A stretch of 64,000 bases of DNA from Streptomyces pseudovenezuelae (GTDB lineage Bacteria > Actinomycetota > Actinomycetes > Streptomycetales > Streptomycetaceae), in NCBI RefSeq assembly GCF_029892565.1, contig NZ_JARXVH010000030.1, positions 1-64,000 on the forward strand. Direction: 5' to 3'. This document shows positions 17,295 through 25,882 of the stretch, piece by piece (within the stretch, counting starts at the first letter, position 1; each line of letters begins with the position of its first letter). The translations under genes and the position numbers were made by a program. Below the pieces are notes generated by a model. That model did no database searches and had not been told where the DNA came from. It was given only the letters and a program-made list of their open reading frames with translations.

Positions 17295-18827
17295 CTATTT
17301 CCCGGCCTTCTTGCCCGGGTCGACGGACTTCCAATCCGGGTGACCGGGCATCGGCGGGGTCTTCTCGCCGTACAGCCAGGCCTTGAAGAAGTCGCCGAGG
17401 TCGCGTCCGGAGATCTCGGCGGCGAGCTGTTCGAAGTCGGCGGTCGTCGCGGTGCCGTCGCGGTGGAGTTCGACCCAGGTGCGTTCCAGGCGCTCGAAGT
17501 CGGAGCGGCCGATCTCCTCGCGCAGGGCGTAGAGGGCGAGCGCGGCGCCGTCGTAGACGTTGGGGCGGAAGATGCTGATCTTCTGGCCGGGGGCGGGCGC
17601 CTTGGGCCGGGCGGGCGGTCCGCCAGCGGCGCGCCAGCTGTCCGAGGCGCCGTACGCGGCCTTCATCCGCGTCTCCATCGACCGGCCCGCCTTCTCCTGC
17701 GCGTACAGGGCCTCGTACCAGGTGGCGTGTCCTTCGTTGAGCCACAGGTCGGACCACGCGCGCGGGCTGACGCTGTCGCCGAACCACTGGTGGGACAGCT
17801 CGTGCACCATGATCGACTCGACGTACCACTTCGGGTAGGCGGGCTCGGTGAAGAGGTCTTTCTCAAAGAGGGAGAGCGTCTGCGTCTCCAGCTCGAAGCC
17901 CGTAGTGGCCTCCGCCATGAGCACGCCGTACGTCTCGAAGGGGTACGGGCCGACCTTGCTCTCCATCCAGGCGATCTGGTCGGGCGTCTTGGCGAGCCAA
18001 GGTTCGAGCACCTTGCGGTCCTTGGTGGGCACGACATCGCGTACCGGCAGGCCGTTGGGTCCGTCGCGATGCACCACGCTGGAGCGGCCGATGGAGACCT
18101 GGGTGAGCTCGGTGGCCATGGGGTGCTGGGTGCGGTACGTCCAGGTGGTGGCCCTGCCGACGCGGTCCACGCCCGCCGGGAGGCCGTTGGCGACGGCGGT
18201 GTAGCCGTCCGGGGCGGTGACCCTGATGGTGAACATCGCCTTGTCGGAAGGGTGGTCGTTGCACGGGAACACCAGGTGCGCGGCGTCGGCCTGGTTGGCC
18301 ATCGCGAGCCCGTCCTTGGTGCGCACCCAGCCGCCGTCCTGGCCGTCGGCGGACACGGGGTCGCTGGTGTGCCGCACGGTGATCCGCGTCCAGCTCCCCT
18401 CGACCAGCGGCTCCCGCGGCGTGACGACGAGATCGTCACCGGCCTTGGTGTACGACGCCGACTCACCGTCGACCTCGACCGACTCGACCTTGCCGTGCGC
18501 GAAGTCGAGGTTGAGGCGGTCGAGGTTGGTCGTCGTCCAGGCGTCGATCGTCGTGACCGCCTGGAGGGGCTTGCTGTTGGAGCCGGGATAGGTGAAGGAG
18601 AGGTCGTACGACGCCACGTCGTACCCGGGGTTGCCGAGGTACGGGAAGAGGCGGTCGCCGACGCCCAGCGGGGCCGCCGGGGCGCTCGCGGCGAGGAGGC
18701 AGACGGAGACGGCGGAGGCGAGCAGCGCGGTCGCCCGAAGGCGTCGGGGGCTCCTCGTGCGAGGGCTTGCGGTGTGGGGGGCGGCGGCCTGGGGGCGGGC
18801 CGCCTGGGCGCGGGGGGTGAGCAGCAT
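17295..18827 (-). CDS. Secreted M1-family zinc metallopeptidase
   Basis: The 510-residue product begins with an Arg-rich stretch and a hydrophobic signal segment (ALLASAVSVCLLAASAPAAP). The peptidase core has the zinc motif HELSHQWFG with the third ligand Glu in LWLNEGHATW, 18 residues on. The usual GAMEN exopeptidase motif is replaced by GFELETQT, a variant I associate with secreted bacterial M1 enzymes. It should act outside the cell as an aminopeptidase-like enzyme. ATG 18827 is preferred because it gives a compact signal peptide. The frame is open 57 bases further, and no strong ribosome site decides. Confidence 0.88.
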   Translation of the reverse strand: MLLTPRAQAARPQAAAPHTASPRTRSPRRLRATALLASAVSVCLLAASAPAAPLGVGDRLFPYLGNPGYDVASYDLSFTYPGSNSKPLQAVTTIDAWTTTNLDRLNLDFAHGKVESVEVDGESASYTKAGDDLVVTPREPLVEGSWTRITVRHTSDPVSADGQDGGWVRTKDGLAMANQADAAHLVFPCNDHPSDKAMFTIRVTAPDGYTAVANGLPAGVDRVGRATTWTYRTQHPMATELTQVSIGRSSVVHRDGPNGLPVRDVVPTKDRKVLEPWLAKTPDQIAWMESKVGPYPFETYGVLMAEATTGFELETQTLSLFEKDLFTEPAYPKWYVESIMVHELSHQWFGDSVSPRAWSDLWLNEGHATWYEALYAQEKAGRSMETRMKAAYGASDSWRAAGGPPARPKAPAPGQKISIFRPNVYDGAALALYALREEIGRSDFERLERTWVELHRDGTATTADFEQLAAEISGRDLGDFFKAWLYGEKTPPMPGHPDWKSVDPGKKAGK

Positions 18828-18985
18828 GCACCACGGCCTACCAGCGCGCGCGTGCGCTACGGCGACGGCGCGCGTCCGGCCCACCCGAACGGGTAGGTCG
18901 GGCGGGGGCGCACGGCGTGACCCACCGGCGCATCACCCACCGCGCACGCCCCTCGCAGGAGGTAGCTGAAGAGGCCTGGGGCCCC

Positions 18986-21088
18986 TCACAGTCCCGTCGT
19001 CTGGCCCCGGCTCACGTCGTACACCCCGGGTACGTTCCGCATGGCCCGCATCAGGGCGGGGAGGTGGGCCGCGTCCGGGAGTTGGAGGGTGTACGTGTGG
19101 CGTACGCGCTGCTGGGTCGGGGGTTCGACCGTCGCGGAGACGATCTCCGCGCCTTCGAGGGCCATGGCTTCGGTGAGGTCGGCCAGGAGGTGGGGGCGGA
19201 CGAACGATTCGGCGACCAGGGTGACGCGGCACTCGGCGGTGTCGCCCCAGCGCACGCCGACCTCCGGGCGCCCCACGGTCTTCATCCGCGCCACCCCGGC
19301 GCACTCGACGCGGTGGACGGTCACCACGCCCCCGCGCACGGCGAAGCCGGTCACGTCGTCGGGCGGTACGGGCGTGCAGCAGCCGGCCAGGCGCACGGTC
19401 GCGCCGGGCTGGTCGACGGTGACGTGATCGGTGGCGGGGCTGGTGGTCGGCGCCTCCGCGGTGGGCCGGAGGGCGACGGCGGGGCCCTCGGCCTCCTCGG
19501 CGGCGTCCTGCGAGGGGTGGGTCGTGATCCAGCGCTGGATGGCGATCCGGGCGGCGGGCGTGTGGGCGTGCTCCAGCCACTCCCTGGAGGGCTCCGAGGC
19601 GGGGTCCTGGCCCATGAGGAGCTGGACGGTGTCCCCGTCGCGCAGGGCCGTGCTGAGCGTCGCCAGGCGGCCGTTGACGCGGGCGCCGATGCACGCGTGC
19701 GCGTCCTCGCCGTACTGTGCGTAAGCGGCGTCGACGCAGGTGGCGCCGTCGGGCAGGCCCAGGGTGCCGCCGTCGGGGCGGTAGACGGTGATCTCGCGGT
19801 CCTGGGCGAGGTCCTCGCGCAGGGTCGACCAGAAGGTGTCCGGGTCGGGCGCCGCCTCCTGCCAGTCGAGAAGGCGGGAGAGCCAGCCGGGCCGGGTGGG
19901 GTCGACGCGCTCGCCGTCGACGGGGTCCTCGGGCGCGGGCGCGTACGGATTGCCGAGCGCCACGACGCCGGCCTCGGCGACCTTGTGCATCTGGGGGGTG
20001 CGGATGAGGACTTCGACGACCTGGCCGTCCCCGCGGGCCACCGCGGTGTGCAGCGACTGGTACAGGTTGAACTTGGGGACGGCGATGAAGTCCTTGAACT
20101 CCGAGACGACGGGCGTCATACAGGTGTGCAGCTCGCCCAGGACGCCGTAACAGTCCGCGTCCTCGTTGACGAGCACGAGCAGCCGCCCGAAGTCGGCGCC
20201 GCGCAGCTCGCCGCGTTTGCGGGCGACGCGGTGGACGGAGACGAAGTGCCGTGGCCGGATGAGGACTTCGGCCGGGATGTCGGCGTCGCGCAGCACCACG
20301 CGCATCTCCTCGGCCGTCTCGGCCAGCGGATCGTCCGCGCGGGAGGCGTTGTCGACGATCAACTCCCGGGTGTGCTCGTACTCCTCGGGATGGATGATCG
20401 CGAAGACCAGGTCCTCCAGCTCGGTCTTGAGCGCCTGCACACCGAGCCGTTCGGCGAGCGGGATGAGGACATCGCGGGTCACCTTGGCGATGCGCGCCTG
20501 CTTCTCGGGGCGCATGACGCCGAGGGTGCGCATGTTGTGCAGCCGGTCGGCGAGTTTGATCGACATCACGCGTACGTCGCTGCCGGTGGCGACGAGCATC
20601 TTGCGGAAGGTCTCGGGCTCGGCGGCGGCGCCGTAGTCGACCTTCTCCAACTTCGTGACGCCGTCGACGAGATAGCGGACGTCGGCGCCGAACTCCTCGC
20701 CGACCTGGTCCAGCGTCACGTCGGTGTCCTCGACGGTGTCGTGGAGCAGGGAGGCCGTCAACGTCGTGGTCTCGGCGCCGAGTTCGGCGAGGATCAGAGT
20801 CACCGCGAGGGGGTGGGTGATGTACGGCTCGCCGCTCTTGCGCATCTGGCCGCGGTGCGAGGACTCGGCCAACACGTAGGCGCGGCGCAGGGGTTCGAGG
20901 TCGGCGTCGGGGTAGTGGGCGCGGTGGGCCTCGGCGACATGGCCGATGGCGTCGGGCAGCCGGTCGCGGGCCGTCGGGCCGAGCAGGGCCGCACGGCCCA
21001 GTCGGCGCAGGTCGATCCGCGCCCGCCAGCGAGCCGCGGACCCGGTCATCGGACCTGGGGTCGCGGGGTTCGTGGCCTCCGCACTCAT
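18986..21088 (-). CDS. rshA: RelA/SpoT homologue (RshA-like)
   Basis: The 700-residue protein has the long RSH layout. An HD hydrolase domain near residues 80-230 carries LLHDTVEDTDVTLDQVG and DRLHNMRTL. A synthetase-like domain near 270-400 is followed by a TGS domain near 430-490 and a C-terminal ACT domain. The hydrolase motifs look intact. The synthetase domain is degraded: the usual basic ATP-binding motif and the DxRAVRV strand are replaced (HFVSVHRVARKRGE and DFGRLLVLV), although FKDFIAVPKFNLYQSLHT remains. It is therefore probably a (p)ppGpp hydrolase with weak or no synthetase. In S. coelicolor this second RSH gene is called rshA. GGAGGTG four bases before ATG 21088 decides the start. 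Confidence 0.9.
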   Translation of the reverse strand: MSAEATNPATPGPMTGSAARWRARIDLRRLGRAALLGPTARDRLPDAIGHVAEAHRAHYPDADLEPLRRAYVLAESSHRGQMRKSGEPYITHPLAVTLILAELGAETTTLTASLLHDTVEDTDVTLDQVGEEFGADVRYLVDGVTKLEKVDYGAAAEPETFRKMLVATGSDVRVMSIKLADRLHNMRTLGVMRPEKQARIAKVTRDVLIPLAERLGVQALKTELEDLVFAIIHPEEYEHTRELIVDNASRADDPLAETAEEMRVVLRDADIPAEVLIRPRHFVSVHRVARKRGELRGADFGRLLVLVNEDADCYGVLGELHTCMTPVVSEFKDFIAVPKFNLYQSLHTAVARGDGQVVEVLIRTPQMHKVAEAGVVALGNPYAPAPEDPVDGERVDPTRPGWLSRLLDWQEAAPDPDTFWSTLREDLAQDREITVYRPDGGTLGLPDGATCVDAAYAQYGEDAHACIGARVNGRLATLSTALRDGDTVQLLMGQDPASEPSREWLEHAHTPAARIAIQRWITTHPSQDAAEEAEGPAVALRPTAEAPTTSPATDHVTVDQPGATVRLAGCCTPVPPDDVTGFAVRGGVVTVHRVECAGVARMKTVGRPEVGVRWGDTAECRVTLVAESFVRPHLLADLTEAMALEGAEIVSATVEPPTQQRVRHTYTLQLPDAAHLPALMRAMRNVPGVYDVSRGQTTGL

Positions 21089-21386
21089 GGGCACCTCCGG
21101 CTGCGTGGACCGGCGGACGGGGTGCCCCAGGGCGGACACGGCTCAGGGGGCGGCAACACTCCCCCGTCCGGGCCGGTGCTTGATGCTACCGAGCCCACCA
21201 CGTGCGACTGACCGCCTCTCGTCGAGCGTGAAACGGATCACCCATTCGAGCGAAGGTTCGTAGGTTTACGGTTTCGCGCCAAGTGACAGAGGGCCGGCCG
21301 TGCTTTCGAACCCGGAACCGCTCCCTTGGTGACGACTCATGCACCACGCACGCGTGTACGCCTCGGATGCCAAGCCACCGCCAACT

Positions 21387-22262
21387 TCAACTAGCGGCCT
21401 TTTCCAGCCACTCCGCGTCGATCTCGCCTTCGGCGACGATCACCGCGGGGCCGGTCATCTCGATCTCGCCGTCGGGCCGTTCGGTGATGACCAGCGTCCC
21501 GCCGGGCACATCGACGGTGTACGTCGCCGGGGCGCCGGTGACGGCCGGGTCGGCGCCGTCCCTGCGAGCGGCGGCCACGGCGACCGCGCACGCGCCCGTG
21601 CCGCACGACCGGGTCTCGCCGGCCCCGCGCTCGTGCACGCGCAGCGCCACGTGCCCGGGACCGCGGTCGACGACGAACTCCACGTTGACCCCGTCCGGGT
21701 AGGCGGCGGCCGGGCTGAACGGCGGCGCGGAGTACAGGTTGCCCGCGTGCGCGAGGTCGTCGACGAAGGCCACCGCGTGCGGGTTGCCCATGTTCACGTT
21801 CCGCGCGGACCAGCTGCGCTCGCCGACGCTCACCGTGACGTCCCCTTCGGGCAGGCGCGCCCGGCCCATGCCGACGGTGACGTCACCGTCCTTGGCGATG
21901 TGCACCTTCTTCACGCCCCCGCGCGTGGCCACCGCGAGGTCGCCCTCGCCGATGTGTCCCGCGCGCTGGAGGTAGCGCGCGAAGACCCGCACGCCGTTGC
22001 CGCACATCTCCGCGATCGAGCCGTCGCCGTTGCGGTAGTCCATGAACCACTCCGCCTCGGCCGCCATCTCCCGCGCCTCGGGGTGCGCGGCGGACCGCAC
22101 CACGTGCAGCAGTCCGTCACCGCCGATGCCGGCGCGACGGTCGCACAGGGCGGCGACGGTTGCCACGGGCAGGTCGAGAGTGTTCTCGGGGTCCGGGACG
22201 ATCACGAAGTCGTTCTCGGTGCCGTGGCCCTTGAGGAAGGGGATCCGCGCGCGGGAGCTCAT
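21387..22262 (-). CDS. dapF: Diaminopimelate epimerase
   Basis: DapF converts LL- to meso-diaminopimelate for lysine synthesis. Streptomyces peptidoglycan uses the LL form, so here the enzyme mainly serves lysine. The 291-residue product has both catalytic cysteines, in MCGNGVRVFARYL (about residue 85) and SCGTGACA (about residue 220). FLKGHGTENDFV at the N terminus is the usual opening. The bases before the ATG (CGAGGA) touch the codon, too close for a normal ribosome site. A TACGAT hexamer six bases upstream suggests a leaderless message instead. Confidence 0.95.
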   Translation of the reverse strand: MSSRARIPFLKGHGTENDFVIVPDPENTLDLPVATVAALCDRRAGIGGDGLLHVVRSAAHPEAREMAAEAEWFMDYRNGDGSIAEMCGNGVRVFARYLQRAGHIGEGDLAVATRGGVKKVHIAKDGDVTVGMGRARLPEGDVTVSVGERSWSARNVNMGNPHAVAFVDDLAHAGNLYSAPPFSPAAAYPDGVNVEFVVDRGPGHVALRVHERGAGETRSCGTGACAVAVAAARRDGADPAVTGAPATYTVDVPGGTLVITERPDGEIEMTGPAVIVAEGEIDAEWLEKAAS

Positions 22263-22268
22263 TCCTCG

Positions 22269-22274
22269 ATCGTA
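22269..22274 (-). promoter_or_regulatory. Candidate -10 box for a leaderless dapF transcript
   Basis: Minus-strand TACGAT fits the TAnnnT consensus and ends six bases before the dapF ATG. Initiation about seven bases downstream would begin the RNA at the start codon. No convincing -35 was seen. Confidence 0.45.
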
Positions 22275-22364
22275 AGTGATGGGGTGGTGTCGGCCGGTGG
22301 GCCGGTGCGGCGCCATCGTGGCCGGGTGCGCCCACGCGGCGAAGCCGCACATCGATACAGCCCC

Positions 22365-22402
22365 GCGCCCCGGAAAAACCTCACGCGCCCCTGAAAACCT
22401 CA
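22365..22402. repeat. Imperfect 19-bp direct repeat between dapF and a membrane protein gene
   Basis: GCGCCCC, two bases, an A run and CCTCA occurs twice, about 20 bp apart. The second copy reaches the stop codon of the membrane protein gene. No function is evident. Confidence 0.6.
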
Positions 22403-22909
22403 GCGGAGCCTAGCTACGCGCCATACCGCCAGCACGACCACCGCGGCCACGACCACGACGTACGCCAGCACGACCCGCCAGTCCGGCCTGGACCCTGAGC
22501 CGCGCTGCGGGAGGCCCGGGCCCGTGTAGCCGACCCGGCGGGCGGCCATCATGCCCCAGCCGGCCGCGCAGGAGCAGATCAGCAGCCCCAGCATGGCGAT
22601 CACGGCGCCGCTGTCGCCGAAGTCGAAGGCGAGCGGGAAGGCGAACATCAGGGAGCCGACCGCGGCCAGGGCGACGATGGGGGCGAGCTGCCAGATGCGC
22701 AGTCGACGCTGCGGGCGAAGTTCGACCTCGACCTCGGGGCCGCTCGCGAACATCTCCTCGGGCTCGGGACCGTCCGCGGTCACTCCGCCCTGGGTGTCGT
22801 CGGGCCCGTCGGGGCTCAGACGGTCCTCGTCCAGCCCCAGCTCCGGCTCACCGCTCTCGGCGGTCAGGGGCTCGGTGCCGTGTGCGGTGTCGCGAGGGCC
22901 GGCCTCCAT
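22400..22909 (-). CDS. Hypothetical membrane protein with three predicted helices
   Basis: The 169-residue protein has an acidic, disordered first ~70 residues. Three hydrophobic segments follow: LAPIVALAAVGSLMFAFPLAF, AVIAMLGLLICSCAAGWGMM and VVLAYVVVVAAVVVLAVWRVA. I do not recognise a domain. ATG 22909 has GGGAGGG nine bases upstream; GTG codons at 22912 and 22915 are alternatives. It lies between miaA and dapF on the same strand, with 104 bp to miaA, so it may be part of a loose transcription unit with dapF. Confidence 0.65.
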   Translation of the reverse strand: MEAGPRDTAHGTEPLTAESGEPELGLDEDRLSPDGPDDTQGGVTADGPEPEEMFASGPEVEVELRPQRRLRIWQLAPIVALAAVGSLMFAFPLAFDFGDSGAVIAMLGLLICSCAAGWGMMAARRVGYTGPGLPQRGSGSRPDWRVVLAYVVVVAAVVVLAVWRVARLR

Positions 22910-23013
22910 CACCACGCGCCCTCCCAACTAGGAACTTGGTCGATCGAAGCTCGATGATGGCACGGCACCGGAGGCCGGGATGACGGCCGGAGCGTCCCGA
23001 TGCCATGACGTGA

Positions 23014-23952
23014 TCAGGCTGTGACCGGTCGGTCGACCAACGCCAGTGCGAGGTGCGGAAGTTCTGTGAGATCCGCCGCAGCCCCACTCAACCAGTGCAC
23101 CCGCGGATCGCGCCTGAACCACGAATCCTGACGGCGCGCGAAGCGCTTGGTGGCACGGACGGTCTCGGTGCGCGCCTCGTCGAGGGTGCACTCCCCCGCG
23201 AGCGCCGCCAGGACCTGCTGGTAGCCCAGCGCGCGCGAGGCCGTACGCCCCTCGCGCAGGCCCTGCGCCTGCAGCGCGCGCACCTCCGCCACGAGCCCCG
23301 CGTCCCACATCCGGTCGACACGGCGGGCGATGCGCTCGTCGAGTTCCGGGCGGGCCACGTCGACGCCGATCTGGACGGTGTCGTAGACCGAGTCGTGGCC
23401 GGGGAGGTTGGCGGTGAAGGGCCGCCCGGTGATCTCGATCACCTCGAGCGCGCGGACGATACGGCGGCCGTTGCTCGGCAGGATCGCGTGCGCCGCCTCG
23501 GGGTCGGCGGCGGCGAGGCGGGCGTGCAGCGCGCCCGAGCCGCGCAGGGTGAGCTCTTCCTCCAGCCGGGCCCTGACCTCGGGGTCGGTGCCGGGGAACT
23601 CCAGGTTGTCGACGGCCCCCCGGACGTACAGGCCCGAACCGCCGACGAGGATCGGCCAGCGGCCCTCGGCGAGCAGGGCGTCGATCCGCTCACGGGCGAG
23701 CCGCTGGTACTCGGCGACGGAGGCCGTGACGGTGACGTCCCAGATGTCCAGGAGGTGGTGCGGGACGCCGTCGCGCTCCTCGGGCGTCAGCTTGGCGGTG
23801 CCGATGTCCATCCCCCGGTAGAGCTGCATGGAGTCTGCGTTGACGACCTCGCCCCCGAGTTGCCGGGCGAGGAAGACGCCCAGATCGGACTTTCCCGCGG
23901 CGGTGGGTCCGACGACGGCGATGACTCGGGGGGCGGGGGGTGCGGTGCTCAC
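23014..23952 (-). CDS. miaA: tRNA dimethylallyltransferase
   Basis: MiaA adds a dimethylallyl group to N6 of A37 in tRNAs that read UNN codons. MiaB, encoded 2 kb away here, then methylthiolates it. The 312-residue protein has the P-loop GPTAAGKSDLG at residues 15-25 and the tRNA-binding and catalytic blocks NADSMQLYRGMDIGTAK, VGGSGLYVRG and YRQVL-like GYQQVLAALAGE. The GTG start at 23952 gives the normal N terminus just before VIAVVGPT. The ribosome site is weak. Confidence 0.95.
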   Translation of the reverse strand: MSTAPPAPRVIAVVGPTAAGKSDLGVFLARQLGGEVVNADSMQLYRGMDIGTAKLTPEERDGVPHHLLDIWDVTVTASVAEYQRLARERIDALLAEGRWPILVGGSGLYVRGAVDNLEFPGTDPEVRARLEEELTLRGSGALHARLAAADPEAAHAILPSNGRRIVRALEVIEITGRPFTANLPGHDSVYDTVQIGVDVARPELDERIARRVDRMWDAGLVAEVRALQAQGLREGRTASRALGYQQVLAALAGECTLDEARTETVRATKRFARRQDSWFRRDPRVHWLSGAAADLTELPHLALALVDRPVTA

Positions 23953-24134
23953 CGGACCAGTCTCGCAAACCCGACGGGCACTCCTCGAACGAGTTACGTG
24001 ACGGCACCGGGACGGGGTCGTTGCCCGGTCGAGGTCCCTGCCGCCGGTTCGAAGGAGGCGGCGGGCCGGGTGACGCGAACGGGCGCACCGGACGACGCGG
24101 GATTTCGCCCGCACGAGTAACGTATGGAGTGGAT

Positions 24135-24449
24135 ATGGGTGTTTTCGCACGACTTCTCCGGAGGTCGAAGGCCACGGAGGAGGCGTCGACCGCCGAGGCT
24201 CAGGACGGCGCTGTGACGGCGCCTGCGGAGTCGGTGGCGGAGGAGGCGGCAGAGGCGAAGGGGTCGGCCAAGACGTCCGAGGACCAGTCCGAGGACGCCG
24301 GTGCGGCCGAGGTCGAGCCGACGGCGGCGCAGGCGGAAACCCCGGCCGAGACGGTCGAGTCCGGCTCCGGCGAGGGCGTCGACATCCCCAAGCAGCAGTC
24401 CGCCGAGGCGACGGCCGACAGTGAGGCCGGCGAGGGCGCCCGCACGTAG
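24135..24449 (+). CDS. Small acidic, Ala/Glu-rich hypothetical protein
   Basis: The 104-residue product starts MGVFARLLRRSK and is otherwise Glu/Ala/Thr-rich and acidic, so it is probably disordered. The ATG has GGAG six bases upstream. Related small proteins are found beside miaA in Streptomyces and are sometimes labelled gliding-motility proteins without evidence. It is divergent from miaA and is followed 73 bp later by another small gene on the same strand. Function unknown. Confidence 0.7.
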   Translation: MGVFARLLRRSKATEEASTAEAQDGAVTAPAESVAEEAAEAKGSAKTSEDQSEDAGAAEVEPTAAQAETPAETVESGSGEGVDIPKQQSAEATADSEAGEGART

Positions 24450-24522
24450 CCGCCCGGCATACGCGTGCGCCGACGGGGTACCCGTCCGGCGCACGGGGGC
24501 CGGGACACACGGAAGGTGGACC

Positions 24523-24840
24523 ATGGGTCTCCTGGACAATTTGAAGGCCAAGCTCTCTCCGGCCAAGGACAAGGTCTCTGGCCTCGCGCAGCAGCACGGG
24601 GGCAAGATCTCGACCGGTATCGACAAGGCCGCGAAGGCCGTCGACGAGAAGACCAAGGGCAAGTACAGCGACCGGATCCAGACGGGATCGGGCAAGGCCA
24701 AGGGCGCCATGGACCGCCTCGCCCACAAGGACGACCCGAAGGGCACGGGGCCGACCGGAGGCACGGGCCCAGTAGGCGGCACGGGCCCGGTCGGCGGCAC
24801 GACACCGCCGCCGGACACTCCGACTCCGCCGACCACCTGA
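24523..24840 (+). CDS. MT0933-like antitoxin-family small protein
   Basis: The 105-residue protein begins MGLLDNLKAKLSPAKDKV, with the repeating Gly/Lys/Asp amphipathic pattern (GKISTGIDKAAKAVDEKTKGKYSD) of the MT0933/Rv0909 antitoxin family. It ends in a Gly/Pro/Thr-rich tail with three GGTGP repeats. The ATG follows GGAAGGTGGACC, a good ribosome site. No toxin gene is adjacent: the next gene is convergent and looks enzymatic. The antitoxin label is therefore a family name, not evidence of a toxin-antitoxin module. Confidence 0.75.
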   Translation: MGLLDNLKAKLSPAKDKVSGLAQQHGGKISTGIDKAAKAVDEKTKGKYSDRIQTGSGKAKGAMDRLAHKDDPKGTGPTGGTGPVGGTGPVGGTTPPPDTPTPPTT

Positions 24841-24857
24841 CCGGCACGGCACATCGA

Positions 24858-24894
24858 CGGACGGCCGCGGGGCCTTGGGGCTCCCGGCCGTCCG
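24858..24894. terminator. Hairpin between convergent genes
   Basis: A perfect 10-bp stem (CGGACGGCCG with its complement) encloses a 17-base loop. It lies between the small antitoxin-like gene and the convergent dioxygenase-like gene, so it may serve both. Confidence 0.7.
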
Positions 24895-24936
24895 CCGTGT
24901 CCTGCACCTCCACAACCAGCTCGCGGACAGCCCGCC

Positions 24937-25653
24937 CTAAGACCAGGTCGCGACCACGTACCCCACCCCGTACGGCGCGTCCTCGTACAGCAGCGTGCCG
25001 ACGAGGTCCGCGCCCTCGGCCGCCCCCGCGAGGACCTGCCACGGGGCGCGGCCCGAGGCCTTCAGTTCGTACGCCAACTCGCTGTCCAGCGCCTTGACGG
25101 CCGCCACGTCGGCCGTCCCCAGCGCCCGTGCGACCTCCGCGTCGAACGGCGCCGCCCGCTCGTCGAAGTAACCGGGCGCCTTGAGCGTGCGGCACGCGCT
25201 GGCGTCGCCCATCACCAGCAGTGCCACCCGCTCGTCCCTGGTCGCGATGTCCCTCCCGACTTGGATACACCGCTCGGCGGCGAGCGGTTCCCCCACGCCG
25301 AGTCCCTCGATCGAGGCGTCGGACCAGCCGGTCCGCTCCAGCAGCCACGCGGCGACGGCCAGCGAGGGCGGCAGCCGCCCCTCGGACGGGGCGTCCGGCC
25401 CCCGGCCGCCCAGCCGGACGTCGACGTCGACGCCGAATCCCCGGAAGGACCCCGGCGTGCCCTCCGGATGCGTACCTCGCCCGTTCTGCTCGGCCGGTCC
25501 GAGGACCACGAGCCGGTCGGGCCGGGCGGCGGCCAGTACACCGAGCGCGTCCGTGCACGCGGCACGCGCGGCGTCCAGCTCGGGAGCGGCACCGGCGGCG
25601 ACCTCGGGCACCAGGAGCGGCGGGCAGGGACAGATTGCGGCGGCTACAAGCAT
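24937..25653 (-). CDS. Class III extradiol dioxygenase subunit B-like protein
   Basis: The 238-residue protein starts MLVAAAICPCPPLLVPEV and has the fold pattern of LigB-like class III extradiol dioxygenases (PDRLVVLGPAEQ, ALLVMGDASACR, GDA-type loop). The His/Glu metal ligands of true ring-cleaving enzymes are not all evident. Its position downstream of miaB is one I associate with Streptomyces, so it may have a housekeeping role. Catalytic activity is unproven. Confidence 0.7.
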   Translation of the reverse strand: MLVAAAICPCPPLLVPEVAAGAAPELDAARAACTDALGVLAAARPDRLVVLGPAEQNGRGTHPEGTPGSFRGFGVDVDVRLGGRGPDAPSEGRLPPSLAVAAWLLERTGWSDASIEGLGVGEPLAAERCIQVGRDIATRDERVALLVMGDASACRTLKAPGYFDERAAPFDAEVARALGTADVAAVKALDSELAYELKASGRAPWQVLAGAAEGADLVGTLLYEDAPYGVGYVVATWS

Positions 25654-25687
25654 GATCGGCAGCGTAACCCTGCGGGGCGGACGGGCG

Positions 25688-25882
25688 TCAGTCCCCGATC
25701 AGCACGTCGGTGATGCCGCTGGCCATGAGGCCGATGACCGTGAGGGCAATGACCAGCGAGGTCAGTCGCAGCCGCAGCCGCTCCCCGTCGCCACCGGCAG
25801 CGGCTCGGGGGCGCCGATCTTCGGCAGGCCCAGCATCACGCCCACCGGCTTGGCGGCCGCCTCGGTGTTGCGCTTCTCCCAC
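25688..25882 (-). CDS. Possible small membrane protein overlapping the miaB 3' end
   Basis: A 64-codon frame, starting at a GTG inside miaB in another frame, ends with a convincing hydrophobic segment (LTSLVIALTVIGLMASGITD) that lies mostly beyond the miaB stop. Its first half is Gly/Arg-rich and looks like shadow coding. A real gene might begin closer to the hydrophobic part, but no start codon is available there in frame. A frameshifted C-terminal extension of MiaB is an alternative. Confidence 0.25.
   Translation of the reverse strand: MGEAQHRGGRQAGGRDAGPAEDRRPRAAAGGDGERLRLRLTSLVIALTVIGLMASGITDVLIGD

Noticed and set aside
24523..24840. Complete toxin-antitoxin module
   Set aside because: Only the antitoxin-family protein is present; neighbouring genes do not encode a recognisable toxin.
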